Shown: positions 1-11,195 of the stretch, piece by piece | Layout of the letters: the number at the start of each line of letters is the position of its first letter | How positions within the stretch are numbered: the first letter of the stretch is position 1 | Origin: Trifolium pratense | Lineage: Eukaryota; Streptophyta; Magnoliopsida; Fabales; Fabaceae | Reading direction: 5' to 3' | DNA length: 64,000 bases | Assembly (NCBI RefSeq): GCF_020283565.1 | Contig: NC_060061.1 | Coordinates: 20,063,362-20,127,361 of the forward strand | The notes under the pieces: model-generated | What the model was told of the DNA's origin: nothing | The model's database searches: none | What the model saw: the letters and a program-made list of their open reading frames with translations, nothing else | Translations under genes and position numbers: made by a program

Positions 1-27
1 ATAATTAATATTGCATTAAAATATTTT

Positions 28-68
<41 letters not shown>

Positions 69-329
69 TGAAAATATATAGGGAGATTGAAGTAAAAATA
101 AATACTACACTATATTTTATATTTTTTTGTTTTACAATGGAGCTGAGTATTGAACTCAAGACTTTTAGTATACTATCCAAATCTTCATCAACAGACCAAA
201 CCTAGTGACTTAAATACTACACTATTTTCAAACAAACATACTTGTATTGAAAAAAAATCATCATATTTTGACAATGTTAGTAATAATTCTTGAACAAATA
301 ATTGGAAAAAAAAAAAAAAAAAAAAAAAC
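1..329. other. AT-rich gene-free stretch with a (TA)n tract and a poly(A) run
   Basis: A (TA)n tract lies at about 33-64 and a run of about 23 A at about 305-328. No coding signal was recognised. If the lipoxygenase exon at 951-1317 belongs to a live gene, this would be intron 1 sequence, but that cannot be decided here. Confidence 0.6.
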
Positions 330-531
330 TGATTGGTGACGTGGCAAGCAAAAAAAATACATGTGGCAGTGCCATCTCGCTGCCACGTCATCCTCCATTA
401 AACTCATGTGGACAACAGAGACTAAAACCATTGACTGGTGAAACTTCAGGGACTAAAAAATGTGGAAACAAACTTCAGGGACTAAAACGAAAATTCTGTA
501 AAACTATAGGGATCAAAAACATATTTAACCC
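330..531. repeat. Terminal part of an abundant legume repeat (ends AAACATATTTAACCC)
   Basis: The block carries spaced phrases of the type 'agggactaaaa' and ends with 'aaaaacatatttaaccc' at 531. The same end in opposite orientation starts at 9945 (gggttaaatatgttttt...), and another lies at 52944-52961. Inverted pairs of 'ggtccct' phrases also form the ends of the 56078-56391 element, which has a 9-bp duplication, so a Mutator-like origin is possible. Only one end is visible here. The ORF that can be drawn through it is not a gene. Confidence 0.5.
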
Positions 532-950
532 ATAATTAAATGTGTAATTATCTAAAAAATTAAGAAAATAATTTGTAACAAACAAATTTAGTAAATATTA
601 ATACATATAGTTCCTCAGAATATAACTCAGTTGGAAACATTGCATATATATAATGTAATAAGTATCTGAGTTCGAACCGTTATACTTCCACTTATTTATA
701 TATACAGAGATATGACATCATCGTAATATATTGCCTTGATTTAAATAAATAAAAAAAACCCTGGATATGACATCATCTGTGATTTAAATAAAAGATCCCC
801 ATTTTATAAGTAAAAAAAAAGCATATTTAACTCATGTTTAAATATAATTTTTTTTTAGTAAACTTGAATTTAGATAAAAATTATGCTTTGCAGTACGTTT
901 CTGCAAAATTATATTTTGGTTTAGTTTTGTCAAATTCACCAATAACTTAC
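532..950. other. AT-rich non-coding stretch, possible lipoxygenase intron 1, with a tRNA-like relic
   Basis: At 655-705 'ctcagttggaaac' followed by 'gagttcgaacc' resembles degenerate A and B boxes of a tRNA-derived SINE. The rest is low complexity. No second lipoxygenase exon could be read on the minus strand between 1 and 950. Confidence 0.4.
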
Positions 951-1317
951 CAGGATCTAGCTGAGAGCTACAAAGCTCCAAGAGAATGGATTTACCAAAC
1001 AAATCAGTTATGTCATCAAGTCCTCTTTCTATAGCCATTTCTGAGAAAAACCCTGCAACTGTTGGTGTAACAGTTACTGTGGCTTGTACTTTTACTGATT
1101 CCCTTTCTATAATATTTGCTTCTTCTTCACTCACAGACACAGCTTTTATTTTGCTGCATCCATTTTTACTACTAAACCTCCCTTGTTTCTTTGGATTTGT
1201 GAATAAAAGCCTTGATGACCCAACCTTAAAACATGGTTGGTTATTGCCAATGCCATTGAGACATGGCTTTTGCAAGATGAGACAATTTGGTTTTAAATTA
1301 ATTTGTTGCATAAGCAT
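951..1317 (-). CDS. Plastid-type lipoxygenase, first exon (partial gene)
   Basis: The exon encodes about 122 residues: a basic, serine/lysine-rich leader of about 60 residues, as expected for a chloroplast transit peptide, then an acidic-to-basic stretch ending in ATVTVTPT and DLFGKSILLELCSSQLDP, the start of the PLAT beta-barrel of plant 13-lipoxygenases. Such enzymes dioxygenate polyunsaturated fatty acids in plastids, the entry step to jasmonates and green-leaf volatiles. The exon ends in CCTG|GTAAGT, a good donor in phase 1, at the place where plant LOX genes usually have intron 1. I start at the ATG at 1317; the frame is open upstream to 1434 but has no ATG there, only a TTG. The catalytic domain is absent: the other exons lie left of base 1 or are lost. 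Family assignment is firm; whether the gene is alive is unknown. Confidence 0.72.
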
Positions 1318-1447
1318 TTTTTCTACTTCTATGTATTGTAGTCTCCACTTTAATTTTTCATGTGTTTTGAAAAGAGTAGAGGGAGACAATGGTTTTGATT
1401 GTAATTTAAATTGAGGAATGAAGTGAGAATGAAGCTAGTAGTATATT

Positions 1448-1455
1448 TATTTATA
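1448..1455 (-). promoter_or_regulatory. Putative TATA box of the lipoxygenase gene
   Basis: On the minus strand the sequence reads TATAAATA, about 130 bp upstream of the chosen ATG. This would place transcription start near 1420 and give a 5' leader of about 100 nt, in line with the open frame lacking any ATG upstream of 1317. Confidence 0.4.
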
Positions 1456-1929
1456 CTACTTACAAATATATTGAATGTTGAATTTCCTCACAATTTTTTC
1501 TCAGGACAATTTAATCCTTGATAAATAATAATTGGTCCTTGACATTTTTATTGTTAGGAAATAACAAAGCTGAAAAAAAAAAAATAAGCTGGAGGGTAAT
1601 CAACAATATAAAAATATAAATTAGAAAACTCTAAAATCGGAGAAAAATCACGATCGTTGTCAAAACCGATAACCAGATAATAAACACTAGCATCATATCT
1701 ACTTCACTCTCAATTACCTCATGACATCAGTATACCCACATTCTTTAAAATAAATATTTGACCTACAACTCACAATACTGTAAAACAAGAGCATAAGAAG
1801 AAAAAAAAAAAAGACACAAATATAAACTTGAGATCTCTATGTATAACATTGAGCTCCCCCATCCTTCATTTCTCCAAGCAATGTGGAACTTCTCCAATAT
1901 AAATCTAATAGTAGTTAATAAATATTAAA

Positions 1930-1960
<31 letters not shown>

Positions 1961-1994
1961 ATCATCTTCAAATAAAAATTTAAAAATATAAAAG
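1456..1994. other. Upstream region of the lipoxygenase exon, AT-rich, with an (ATT)n microsatellite
   Basis: The (ATT)n tract at about 1930-1958 is the only clear structure. The stretch would include the promoter of the minus-strand lipoxygenase gene. No other coding signal was seen. Confidence 0.5.
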
Positions 1995-2386
1995 TGTTGG
2001 GGAGTCCAGGGGAGCTCGGGAGAAACAATGGGTCAATGCTCCAGGACCACAAGAGAGGGAGACGCCACATCCCAACCCAAAACCTTAAGGTGTTAGGTTA
2101 ATGGGTTACCTCTCTTATAAATCCAACATTCTTCCCACACATAGTCGATGTGAGACTTAAACACTCACACTTGAAACCCAACATTCTCCCCCAAGTGTGA
2201 GATCCTCCACATACTATAGTTGATCCAAACCAGGATCCCCTCCTGCTCCCCCACCAAACCGAACCTAGGCTCTGATACCACTGTTGGGGAGTCCGGAAGA
2301 AATAATGGGCCAATGCTCCAGGACCACGAGAGAGGGAGACGCCACATCCCAACCCAAAACCTTAAGCTCCCCCGGACTCCCCAACA
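1995..2386 (-). mobile_element. TRIM (terminal-repeat retrotransposon in miniature), 392 bp, TSD AAAAG
   Basis: Two TG...CA terminal repeats (1995-2183 and 2282-2386) flank about 98 bp of internal DNA. Read on the minus strand, the right repeat is followed after one base by TGGTATCAGAGC (2269-2280), the primer-binding site matching initiator methionine tRNA. The left repeat is preceded by the purine tract CTTGGGGGAGAA (2184-2195). Perfect 5-bp duplications AAAAG lie at 1990-1994 and 2387-2391. There is no coding capacity, so it needs proteins in trans. The two repeats differ in length (189 against 105 bp): the right one lacks the part that begins TGTTGGGTTTC and instead begins with an inverted copy of the element's other end. 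Confidence 0.85.
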
Positions 2387-2391
2387 AAAAG

Positions 2392-2929
2392 CTTATAAGT
2401 TTTTTTTATAAGCAATGTTAGTTGTTATTATTACAATGTTATGTTAATTTTATTCTTCTTTGTCAGGACTTGAACCCTGGACCTCCTACCACTTAACCTA
2501 AGCTCAACTAGTTTAAAAGCTTATAAGTTGAATAACCATAATCCCAAAATCTTCAAATTGATTCTTCAACTTTAACACCTAGTTCAACCCAATCATTCTT
2601 TTTTTTTTTTTTAAACAAACCCAATCATTCCTTGATCCATCATCTTCATCACCTAATTCAAAGTAATCCTTTCTTCATTTCACCTTTTGAAAACAACAAC
2701 CGAAAGTTAGTATTGCAAATGAAATGACAAGTCATTAAAACTCGTACATATAAAATGATGAGATTCGAATCCTATTCATGACGCCCGACTTAAGAATTTC
2801 GACATTTCTATCAATTAAACTAGAATTTGCGGACAAATTTCTCATTCTTAAAATAGATGGAAAACTTCTCTTTAGTGTTAGTTAAGTGTGATAATCATGC
2901 TTCAAATGGTACTTGGGGTCCTTAATTTC
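2392..2929. other. AT-rich intergenic stretch, no gene
   Basis: Short tRNA-like phrases ('acttgaaccctgg' near 2467, 'gattcgaatcctattc' near 2763) suggest decayed SINE material. Nothing else was recognised. Confidence 0.4.
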
Positions 2930-3496
2930 TAGGCATGGCAATAAAACTCATACCCGTGGGTACCGCCCAAATCATACCATTACCCGCTTTGACGGGGAAA
3001 ACCCGAGTTGACTGGGTTCGGGTTTGAGTTTTCCCCGATTTCAAAAGATGGGTTTGGGGCGGGTAATGGGTACATTGATACCCACCCCGAATCCGTCCCC
3101 GAACCTGCCTCGCTTATACTAAAAATTAGATTTCATCTCTTTTAAATTAGAAATATTTAAACAATCTCTTAAATTACATTCATATATTTATTTTTTATTT
3201 TTAATTTGAGTATTAAAAAAACCATTTTCTCTATTTTTTTCTTTATTTAAAAAAATATTGTTGAGAGAAAATAATTTTGGACATTTAACTTTTTTTTTTA
3301 ATAAAAAAAATACTAAAATACAATCTAAATTCATGTGGAAAGAGGCGTAATGGGGATACCCGATTCCCGTTGGGTATGAGTTTGAGGTTATCATTTTTAT
3401 CCCCGCTAGAATTTGAGATGGGTTTGGGGAAACCCGAACTTTTTGAGTTTGGGTAGGGCAAAACTCGTCACCGCCCCGCCTCATTTGCCATGCCTA
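2930..3496. mobile_element. Non-autonomous hAT-like element, 567 bp, 8-bp TSD
   Basis: Perfect 12-bp terminal inverted repeats (taggcatggcaa / ttgccatgccta) are bounded by an 8-bp duplication TTAATTTC at 2922-2929 and 3497-3504. Subterminal DNA at both ends has many copies of short GGGTA/CCCGA words, as in hAT elements, while the centre is AT-rich. No transposase is encoded. Confidence 0.85.
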
Positions 3497-3504
3497 TTAA
3501 TTTC

Positions 3505-4240
3505 TATATGGTAGGGCTTCTATTGTTGCTGATTTTCTTTTTTTCATTGGAAATCTGACAGCTCTTGAAGTTGAATTACAACCTGTATTATGAATATTAA
3601 AATTGATAAATATTAGTTCCATGAACTTAGTTCAGTTGCAAGGATATTTCATTATATTTGTAGGGGCTTAAGTTTCAAATCCCGATCATTCCACTTATTC
3701 ATCTTAAGAATGAAATTTTTAGTCATTAAATTACTTGACAATTTTTTTTTTTTGATAAATATTAACTATGTCTTTTGCCCTGAATGTGATTTCTTGTTTG
3801 TGGTGAAGACTTTTAAAAAATTTCAGTATATATTGTTAGACATGGATGGGGCTATGATTTGCAATTATGTTGACAAGTTAGCAACTTTTGGTTTTTTCCA
3901 ATAATTGTTACAATTGCTCGACTCTTCCATATTTTTTTTTTCGGATAATATCTAGTTTAATTTTAGAAGATTTTGTTCGTGATAGGCATTTTTTTCATTT
4001 ATTTTATTTCATTCTATCTTTTTTGTCCTTGTTGTTTGTGTTTTTTTTTAATTTTATCAATAAAATATTATTGATTTCGTGAAATCACATATATTTTCAA
4101 TAAAAAAATATCTTTAAATCACCGTGAGACCAAGGCATGCTTCACAAATTATCCAACAATATGTTGAAAATTACATTAGTGCAAAAAGTAGCTTTTCCTT
4201 CATTATGGATAAATCGAGAATAACTATCAATGTCAGATGA
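3505..4240. other. AT-rich stretch with a tRNA-derived relic
   Basis: At about 3618-3700 'cttagttcagttgcaagg' and 'agtttcaaatcccg' look like degenerate A and B boxes of a SINE. No gene was recognised in the remainder. Confidence 0.35.
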
Positions 4241-4790
4241 GAAGCTCCAAGCAATGGTTGGATAAGTTTAAACACGGATGGTGTTGTGCAACATGGAATA
4301 ATCGGATGTGGTGGTATCTTGCGTGATCAACATGAAAATTGGATTACGGGATTTTCCAAATATATAGGTACCACGTCTGCCTTAAATGCTGAACTATGAG
4401 GAGTATATAGTGTGGGTTATGTCTTGCAAGAAAGAGAGGCTTCAACTATATAAAGCTCCAAATGGATTCCTTGACAGTGGTAAGGAATCTTGGGGGTGAT
4501 AGACTTGACGGCAGTTAAGGAAGGAGTTTAGTTCGACGTATACGAAGTTTACTTTAAGGGGGTGGAATGTTAGAATCCGACATGTTTATCGAGAGACAAA
4601 TAGAGTTGTCGATGTCTTAGCTTCTATGGGATGCGAGCAAGATGCGTTTACTTTGTTTGATTGTTTGATGAACCTCCTTTAAGAGTGGACCAATTGTATT
4701 CTTATGATTCTTCGGGAGTTTCTACTCCCCGCATTATTTCCGTGTAATTATTTTTAGACATAACCCCTTGTCAATGAAAAAAAAAAAAAA
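4241..4790 (+). pseudogene. LINE (non-LTR retrotransposon) RNase H fragment with poly(A) tail
   Basis: Translation from 4241 gives EAPSNGWISLNTDGVV, then GCGGILRDQHENWITGFS, the plant-type RNase H domain found at the C-terminus of L1-like reverse transcriptases; near the 3' end RVRHVYRE and VVDVLASMG-like words also fit. In-frame stops (for example TGA after LNAEL near 4396) and shifts show decay. A 14-base poly(A) at about 4777-4790 marks the 3' terminus, so this is a 5'-truncated insertion. It is non-functional. The reverse transcriptase and endonuclease domains are absent. Confidence 0.75.
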
Positions 4791-5901
4791 TCTTTATTCA
4801 ATGAAATATCTTCAACAATGAATAAATATCTTTAATCAATGTCAAGTACATTATTAAATCTAGAGACAACAAGTGACTGACTGTAATTCCTAAAATGTTT
4901 GGTACGTATTCATTCATAAGAGGGCTATACCTCCAAGCGGCCCCGCTATATGTACTATCGTCGCCGGTTATTTTGGCTTTTGGTCTCACATTGTAAATTG
5001 TAAATACATTTTTAAATGTTTTTTTTGTTGTAATTTTATCGATTAGTTTGACTAATAAAAAATATAGTTGGCATTAAAATGACTAATAATTAAAATACAT
5101 GGTTAAAGTGTCTAATTAAAAAGATATTTAAGTGTCCATAAGTCCTAATTCAAATTGTAAAATAATATCAAAATTATTAAGTCGGACATTATTATTAAAG
5201 TTCGAACTCTGACTCTCATAGTTGTGTGTGTAAAAGAATCAGAGTTTGAACTCTAATAATGACTTTCTTTTAATTGATATAAATTTTCAATCCAACGAAA
5301 ATTTTGTAAAATTCGTATTCGTTATAGAATTATTGACAAATGGTGCACCGTGCATCGGTTGTCCAACTCTTTCATTTTAGCAAATGCCTTGAAATATTAT
5401 AATATATTTTACTATTGTGTGATTCCTCCCTCCTATTAGATCATCTCTAATTTTTCTCTCATGTTGATCATGTTGTAGTAATTTTAATGATTTGTTCAAT
5501 TTTCTTCTCTCTCATCTTAAATGTTTTTTTGCTCTTTATAATTAAAAAATATATATACAACATGAGAGAAAAAATTTAAAAAAAAATTCAAATCCGTAAT
5601 AACAATCTCACACATTTCAGAATAAAAAAAATACTATTTACTCACATGGATGTACACATCCATTCGACGTACACCAATCAATAATGGTCCCTTTATTTTC
5701 CTTAATCTATTTAGATAAAAACAATCAGCTACGGTGCATACTCCAAAATGGCATCATATAGAGTGGCCACAAGAGATTGAAGATTGCATATTGAATCAAA
5801 AGGCCAATGAAGTTAAGACTTTGGATAATGACTTTGGATATGATAGAGGATTTGAAGGAGAGCAATGAAGGAGAGAGGATACAAATGAGTGAAGGAGAGA
5901 T
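4791..5901. other. AT-rich gene-free stretch with one MITE end
   Basis: At about 5290-5365 lies one end of the foldback MITE family described at 15777-16120 (cgtattcgttatagaattattgac..., then ggtgcaccgtgc). No coding signal was seen in the rest. Confidence 0.4.
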
Positions 5902-6083
5902 GAAAATTTTCTCATTCCACCCACTCGCTTTCTCGCCTACTCCCCTAGTGCGCAAAAAAATTCAGAAAATACGTTCCGAATTGTTTTTCTAGTGTAAAAT
6001 TTACATTATAAAAAATTGGGAAAACGTTTTCCGAATTGCTAAGGGGTAGGGGAGAAAGTGAGTAGGTGGGATGAGAAAATTTC
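5902..6083. repeat. Imperfect inverted repeat (foldback), about 180 bp
   Basis: The left arm (gaaaattttctcattccac... at 5902-5990) is complementary to the right arm (aattgggaaaacg... to ...gggatgagaaaatttc at 6005-6083). The short loop and absence of coding suggest a decayed MITE. No target duplication was identified. Confidence 0.5.
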
Positions 6084-6229
6084 GAAGAAAGTGGGAGACA
6101 AATATAATTGAAGGAGATAATCCAAGTCCCATAGAGACAAATGAGTGAAGGGAAAAGTGGAAAAAAAATAATTGATGGAGAGGATCCAAGCCCATAGAAA
6201 AACTTATACCGTGGTGTTCATCAATTTTA

Positions 6230-6518
6230 TTTTATTTTTATGTTCAACATACATAAGAAGATTACAAATTAATAATAAGCATTAATAATGGTTGTCCATG
6301 GAAGCCAAAAATAATTACAATAGCGCTTTAATACTTACAATAGCACTTTTTGAAAGTGTTATAAGAGTACTATAGCGCTTTAATACTTGCGGTATCGCTT
6401 TTTGAAAGTGCTATAATAGGCATCATACCTATTATAGCAGCAACATCTATAGCACTTTTAAGCGCTATAAAAGCCAAAAATAAGCACTATATATAAAAGC
6501 CTTTTTTTTGTAGTAGTG
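6230..6518. mobile_element. Right end of a CACTA-type element
   Basis: The end ...TTTTTTTTGTAGTAGTG at 6501-6518 is the inverse complement of CACTACTACAAAAA, the typical terminus of plant CACTA elements. The 200 bp inside it hold repeated, partly inverted words such as 'atagcgctttaatactt' and 'tagcactttttgaaagtgct', as in CACTA subterminal regions. The partner left end was not found, so this is probably a truncated or internally deleted copy. Confidence 0.5.
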
Positions 6519-6577
6519 CCATACTCCTTAGATTGAGAATCAAGTTGAGTATTATCAAAAAGAAATTTATCAAGTTA

Positions 6578-6740
6578 CCAATTGTTAGTTGATTCAGTAG
6601 TGATTGACGCTGAATTTAATAGGGATGACCATAGTTTGATCTCCGCAACTACGATCGGGAAGATGATGGAACCACTTGATACTAGAATAGCGATCTAGTG
6701 GGCTGGATACAATTGGTGGTGAAAACAAAAACAAATCTAT
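6578..6740 (+). repeat. tRNA-derived SINE, copy 1
   Basis: The unit 'gttgattcagtagtgattgac' ... 'gatctccgcaactacgatcggg' ... 'ggctggatacaattggtgg' followed by an A-rich tail matches the block at 44958-45120 in order and spacing. The 'agtttgatctccgcaac' phrase is a plausible degenerate B box. Two dispersed copies plus an A-rich end support a SINE. Confidence 0.55.
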
Positions 6741-8106
6741 CGAGTTGATGAGTTTATGATCGATACATATTATACATATGTCCTTACCATATATAATATG
6801 AAAAAAGGTTCTGCTAAACAGTGTTTTGGATAAACTTATTAAGTATCCTAAAAAAAATCGAAGATAAAATTATTTAAAAATATATATATATATTTTTAAG
6901 ATATTAAATGTATAAGTTTTAAGAAGAATTTTTTTTTATTATGTTTAATTAGTGCCCTAGAGGCACGATTTAACATTTAATCTAAGAGAAAATAGTGATT
7001 TTTTTATTTGAATGACTTATTTTGTGATGGCCAAAACAATCACAAAGTTGTGTCAATAATAAATTAAAATAAAGAGATCAAAATACATTTAAATACTATA
7101 TATCTTATATTTAGCTTTCATATGGTGGTAGGTAGACCCAGACTTTAATTTTCTACATTATGTTGTGAACTTTTAAGAAAATGTTTTTCCCTCGTGTAAT
7201 TGACTAATTGCATTGCATGGTTATGTACCCTACAAATACGACTGAGTATAATTTTGGTGGGAGTTTTCATTTTAAAAAATGTTTTAATAGGAGGAGTTTG
7301 AAAGGGAAGGAAGGAGAAGTTTTTTTTCAATCTTGTTAAGCAAACTATAAAATATTCTTAAAAACGATATAGTGTAACTAAATTATAATATGATAATGTT
7401 AATTTTTTTATAATAGATGTACTATTAGATTTTTTTACAATACATTATTAGTTGTCCCACTGCAAATTTATTGAAAAAACAGTTAACTGTTTACTAGGAA
7501 TATATTTTAAGGAAGTAAATATGGAAAGATTATATTAGAATTTGTGTATTGAACTATTTAAACATTAAATATTTTATATTATTAAATATAAAAGTATTCC
7601 TGATGAGAAGCCGACTTCTTCGATAATTTAGAAATGGGAATCGATGTATAGATTTCTCCGTTAAATTTGGATCATCCTCAGATACTAACTTCTCTTATAA
7701 AAGGTGTTCATGATCTTCTTAAGAACGACACAAATAGTTTTAAATTCTAGTTGTATTTTTTTCTTTCTTTTTAGCTTCCTTATCACAAAAAATACAAAAG
7801 TACTAAATACTTCAAGTTCAACATACACTCTACCTTGAAAATCATCCTAAAATTAAACAGTAGTGATTAACATAGTTACAGTACAATAAAATCCAAATTT
7901 TTCAAAGATCGTATTGTACTCCTTTCGACCTCATTTATAAGCAAAAGTCAACAAAAATTTTGACCTCAAATATAAGCAAAATTTACTAAAATCAATTTTA
8001 TTTAATGTTATTTTTCCAAAATTACGCTAATTAATTGTTCTACTTTTTAACATGATTACATAAAAACAAAATTTTTCCTAATACACTGTCAATTTTTTTT
8101 TGGAAA
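6741..8106. other. AT-rich gene-free stretch
   Basis: It contains a half Stowaway-like repeat near 7917-7990 (tactcctttcgacctcatttataag) and a decayed relative of the GTTAAC MITE near 7485-7590. No genes were recognised. Confidence 0.4.
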
Positions 8107-8275
8107 ATGTTAACTTGTGTCCTTAAGACACATGTTAAGAAGATAAATGTGGAAAATATTTATTGAATTTGTGTTTTATTCAATTATCTGAACATTATAT
8201 TCTTTGTATCATTAAATGCTATATATTTCTATTTTTATGTAGCTTAACATGTGCCCTTAGGGCACAAGTTAACAT
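8107..8275. mobile_element. MITE, GTTAAC family, copy 1 (169 bp)
   Basis: The ends atgttaacttgtgtcc and ggcacaagttaacat are inverted repeats. Each end is itself a small hairpin (ttaacttgtgtccttaagacacatgttaa). Relatives lie at 45288-45453, 49263-49437 and 59787-59950. There is no coding capacity. Confidence 0.75.
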
Positions 8276-8584
8276 GATTTTTTTTTTTTTCCTAACATGT
8301 GCAAAACAATGAAATTTTTCATGACCTATGAATGGGAGAACAATATGTCAGTTCCCATATGAATTATGAGTAGATCCAAGTTATGTAGACCCAACGTCTC
8401 GTGTTCAAATTTTGGAGCTAGTTATTGCCACGAGGCTAGCGTGGAAGAACAAAAGGACGAGAACACTATTAGCTATAGCCTGGCCTATAGGTTGTTTTCT
8501 TGCATGTGTAAATAATGATATATAAAGCATTAATTCAATTATGCAAACGAGTATTTTTGGAATACTCTTTAATCATCTTAAATA

Positions 8585-8844
8585 CTACATCTGTCTCTAA
8601 TTATAAGATTATGTTTAATCACTGCACGTACGTTAATGCATAATTTTGATTATTAATATCTTTAATTGTTTATTATTAAAAATTATAAAATTTAATATTT
8701 TGAAAATATTCATCAAAACAAATTGAGCAAGATCTTATTTGCTAATATTTACATTTATATATTATTAAAAAAATACAGTCAAAACAAGGTAAATAAATAA
8801 TACATTTTTGTCAAACATGATCTTATAATTAAGTACGGAGGTAG
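8585..8844. mobile_element. Stowaway-like MITE, 260 bp
   Basis: The ends ctacatctgtctctaattataag and cttataattaagtacggaggtag are complementary and flanked by TA, the usual Stowaway/Mariner target. No coding capacity. Confidence 0.6.
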
Positions 8845-8969
8845 TAATAGTATGTTTTTATGAAGTTTTTATTAAAGTTTGTAAAGTCAACATCTTAAAA
8901 TTTAAAGGTGAGCACTCCGGTACACGTCTTATGTGGATGTGTACCGGTACATTGTTGAGGTGTATAATT

Positions 8970-9558
8970 TTAATTGGTCCACGTATAATGATAATTTAAC
9001 ATGTCATTTAAAGACTTATTTAAATAGAATTTTTCTAAATTACTCTTTTAATTTACAAAAATTTCAAAATGGAGATTATTGTAATTTAGAAACCTTAAAA
9101 AAGAAAATAAAATATCTCGCCTCTCTCTCCTTTAATCTTGGATTCTAGTTTTAACTTTTAATATATGTATTTTTTTCCCATCAATTTCTATTTTTTTTTT
9201 GTAATTATAGCACCCATTGAATTCAGTCTGATCTCTTTTTTTTTCCATTAAGTTTATATTTTTATTTGATATCTGCAATTTCGTGATTTTTCAATGTCTG
9301 ACCAATGGATTTTTTTTTTTAGGCTGTGGGTGTTGGATTTTTTGTTTTAGGTTTATTAAGTATTAGGGGTCATAGAAAATTGCCCTTATTTTTGTTTTTT
9401 CTAGTGGGGTTAGGATGAAACACGAAACTAAAGAATTTTGAAACCGAAAATTAAAGAGAATAGAAATCTCATGATAAATTTGAACTGGCTTAGTTTAAGA
9501 CAAAAATTTGAGAGTAGAAACCGTATATTTGCCATGATACCATGATTATATATTGAAG
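8970..9558. other. AT-rich interior of the putative 4.96-kb element, no gene
   Basis: A pyrimidine-rich phrase near 9115-9145 (ctcgcctctctctcctttaatcttgg) resembles a plant 5' leader, but no start codon or domain follows. Short open frames here have no recognisable similarity. Confidence 0.35.
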
Positions 9559-9785
9559 GGTCGTATTTCTGAAAATCAAAGTTGAAAGATGTTGTTAATT
9601 TTTGTTTAGAAAAATAGTATTTTTGAAGAAAATTAAAGTCGAAAGGTGTTGTTAATTTTTGTTTAGAAGGGTAGTATTTCTGAAGAAAATCGAAGTTGAA
9701 AGACATTGTTGAGTTTTGCTTAGAATATTTGTATTTCTCGAAGAAAAAAAAATCAAAGTTAAAAGATATTATTGATTTTTGTTTT
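9559..9785. repeat. About 60-bp minisatellite, block 1 (about four copies)
   Basis: Diverged copies of 'gtagtatttctgaagaaaatcaaagttgaaagatgttgttgatttttgttta' follow each other. Block 2 at 10780-11045 has the same unit. Both blocks are followed by the same short sequence (ggcggaatgacatt / ggcagaatgacatt), so a larger segment was duplicated. Confidence 0.7.
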
Positions 9786-9840
9786 CCGTGCGTGACGGCG
9801 GAATGACATTGGGGATGTTGTTTTAGTAATAGCTTATGCT

Positions 9841-9940
<100 letters not shown>

Positions 9941-9944
9941 CAAA

Positions 9945-10060
9945 GGGTTAAATATGTTTTTGGTCCTGTAGTTTCTCATAATTTTCGTTTTAGTCTCTAA
10001 AGTTTGTTTTCACACTTTTTAGTCCCTGAAGTTTCATCGGTCAATGTTTTTAGTCCCTAC
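9945..10060. repeat. Terminal part of the GGGTTAAATATGTTTTT repeat family
   Basis: It starts gggttaaatatgtttttggtcc and continues with spaced 'tagtccctgaagttt' phrases, the inverse of the block at 330-531. Only one end is visible. Confidence 0.5.
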
Positions 10061-10779
10061 TTTTCATTCAACTTGTGCGTACCATTTGAAATTTTAATTT
10101 TTTTTTCCGCGGTCATGATTAGTACATTATATGAATATTTGTTACTAAAGTTTAAATTTTTTTTAACAAAAGATGAATTAAATATGAATTTATTAGTTAT
10201 TTGCACATAAAGTTTAATATATATTTACGGTTGAACCATTAATATATATAATTATTAAAATACATTTTTTTTTTACAAAAAAACTTATAATTCTTAATAT
10301 GTTTATATATTATTGTAATACTGTTAATTTTTAGTGTTTCCTAATATATTTTATTGGTTAAATAAATTTAATTTTTTGTCTTCATAAAAATATGTCATGC
10401 TTTCATCCCTACAAATTGTTGATGCATGCAATTATCGCCATGTTGTTAAGTTGATGTGTATTTATGATAATTTTGCAAATACGTGTTGAACATTATAAAA
10501 AGTTTGTTCAAAAATAAGGAGCTCAATATTTGGTTTTTAAGTCAAAATATTTGTTATTTTTATCTTCATATTTTGATTTCAAAAACTCATATTTAATTCA
10601 TTTTATTTTGAAAAATGCTAAAGTTTTGTAAATGAACTTTTTAGATTGTTCTATAAATGTTTGATTGTCGAAATTTAAATTCATAAATTATTGTTAGTTC
10701 AATTAGGTGATATTGAACGACTTCATTGAGAATATTATAAATCCTTAATGAAAGTAAGTATAATTATAATGATAGTAAT
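10061..10779. other. AT-rich stretch, nothing recognised
   Basis: Low-complexity AT-rich sequence between two repeat blocks. No coding, RNA or transposon signal was seen. Confidence 0.5.
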
Positions 10780-11060
10780 TTTGAAAGAAATCAAACTTGA
10801 AAGATGTTAACTTTTGTTTATAAAGATAGTATTTTTGAAAAAAATCGAAGTTGAAAGATGTTGTTGATTTTTGTTTAGAAAGGTAGTATTTTTAAAGAAA
10901 ATCAAAGTTGAAAGATATTGTTGATTTTTGTTTAGAAATATAGTATTTTTGAAGAAAATCGAAGTTGAAAGATATTGTTGATTTTTAGAATGGTAGTATT
11001 TCTGAAGAAAATCAAAAATGAAATATGTTAATTTTTGTTTACTATGATGGCAGAATGACA
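10780..11060. repeat. About 60-bp minisatellite, block 2 (four to five copies)
   Basis: The same unit as in 9559-9785, with the same downstream flank (ggcagaatgacatt). In the minus-strand frame it gives a repeating NQQ-LST-IFFKNT pattern that reflects the repeat, not a protein. Confidence 0.7.
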
Positions 11061-11195
11061 TTAAGGAATAAAGTTGGGATTTTGTTTTACACCTTTACTT
11101 TTATTACTTTAACAAGATGATTATTTGTCTTGTTGGTAAGTTGTATGTGTTGTTAACGTATGGTCATGGGTTCTGATTCTAATCCAGATAAATTA

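Noticed and set aside
838..950. Last 113 bp of the minus-strand lipoxygenase open frame
   Set aside because: It runs past a strong GTAAGT donor into intron sequence and loses similarity to lipoxygenases.
986..1414. 142-codon plus-strand open frame
   Set aside because: It is antisense to the lipoxygenase exon; the minus strand has a clear domain, splice donor and TATA box, the plus strand none.
4798..4989. 63-codon minus-strand frame next to the LINE relic
   Set aside because: No domain and no splice or promoter context; expected by chance in this DNA.
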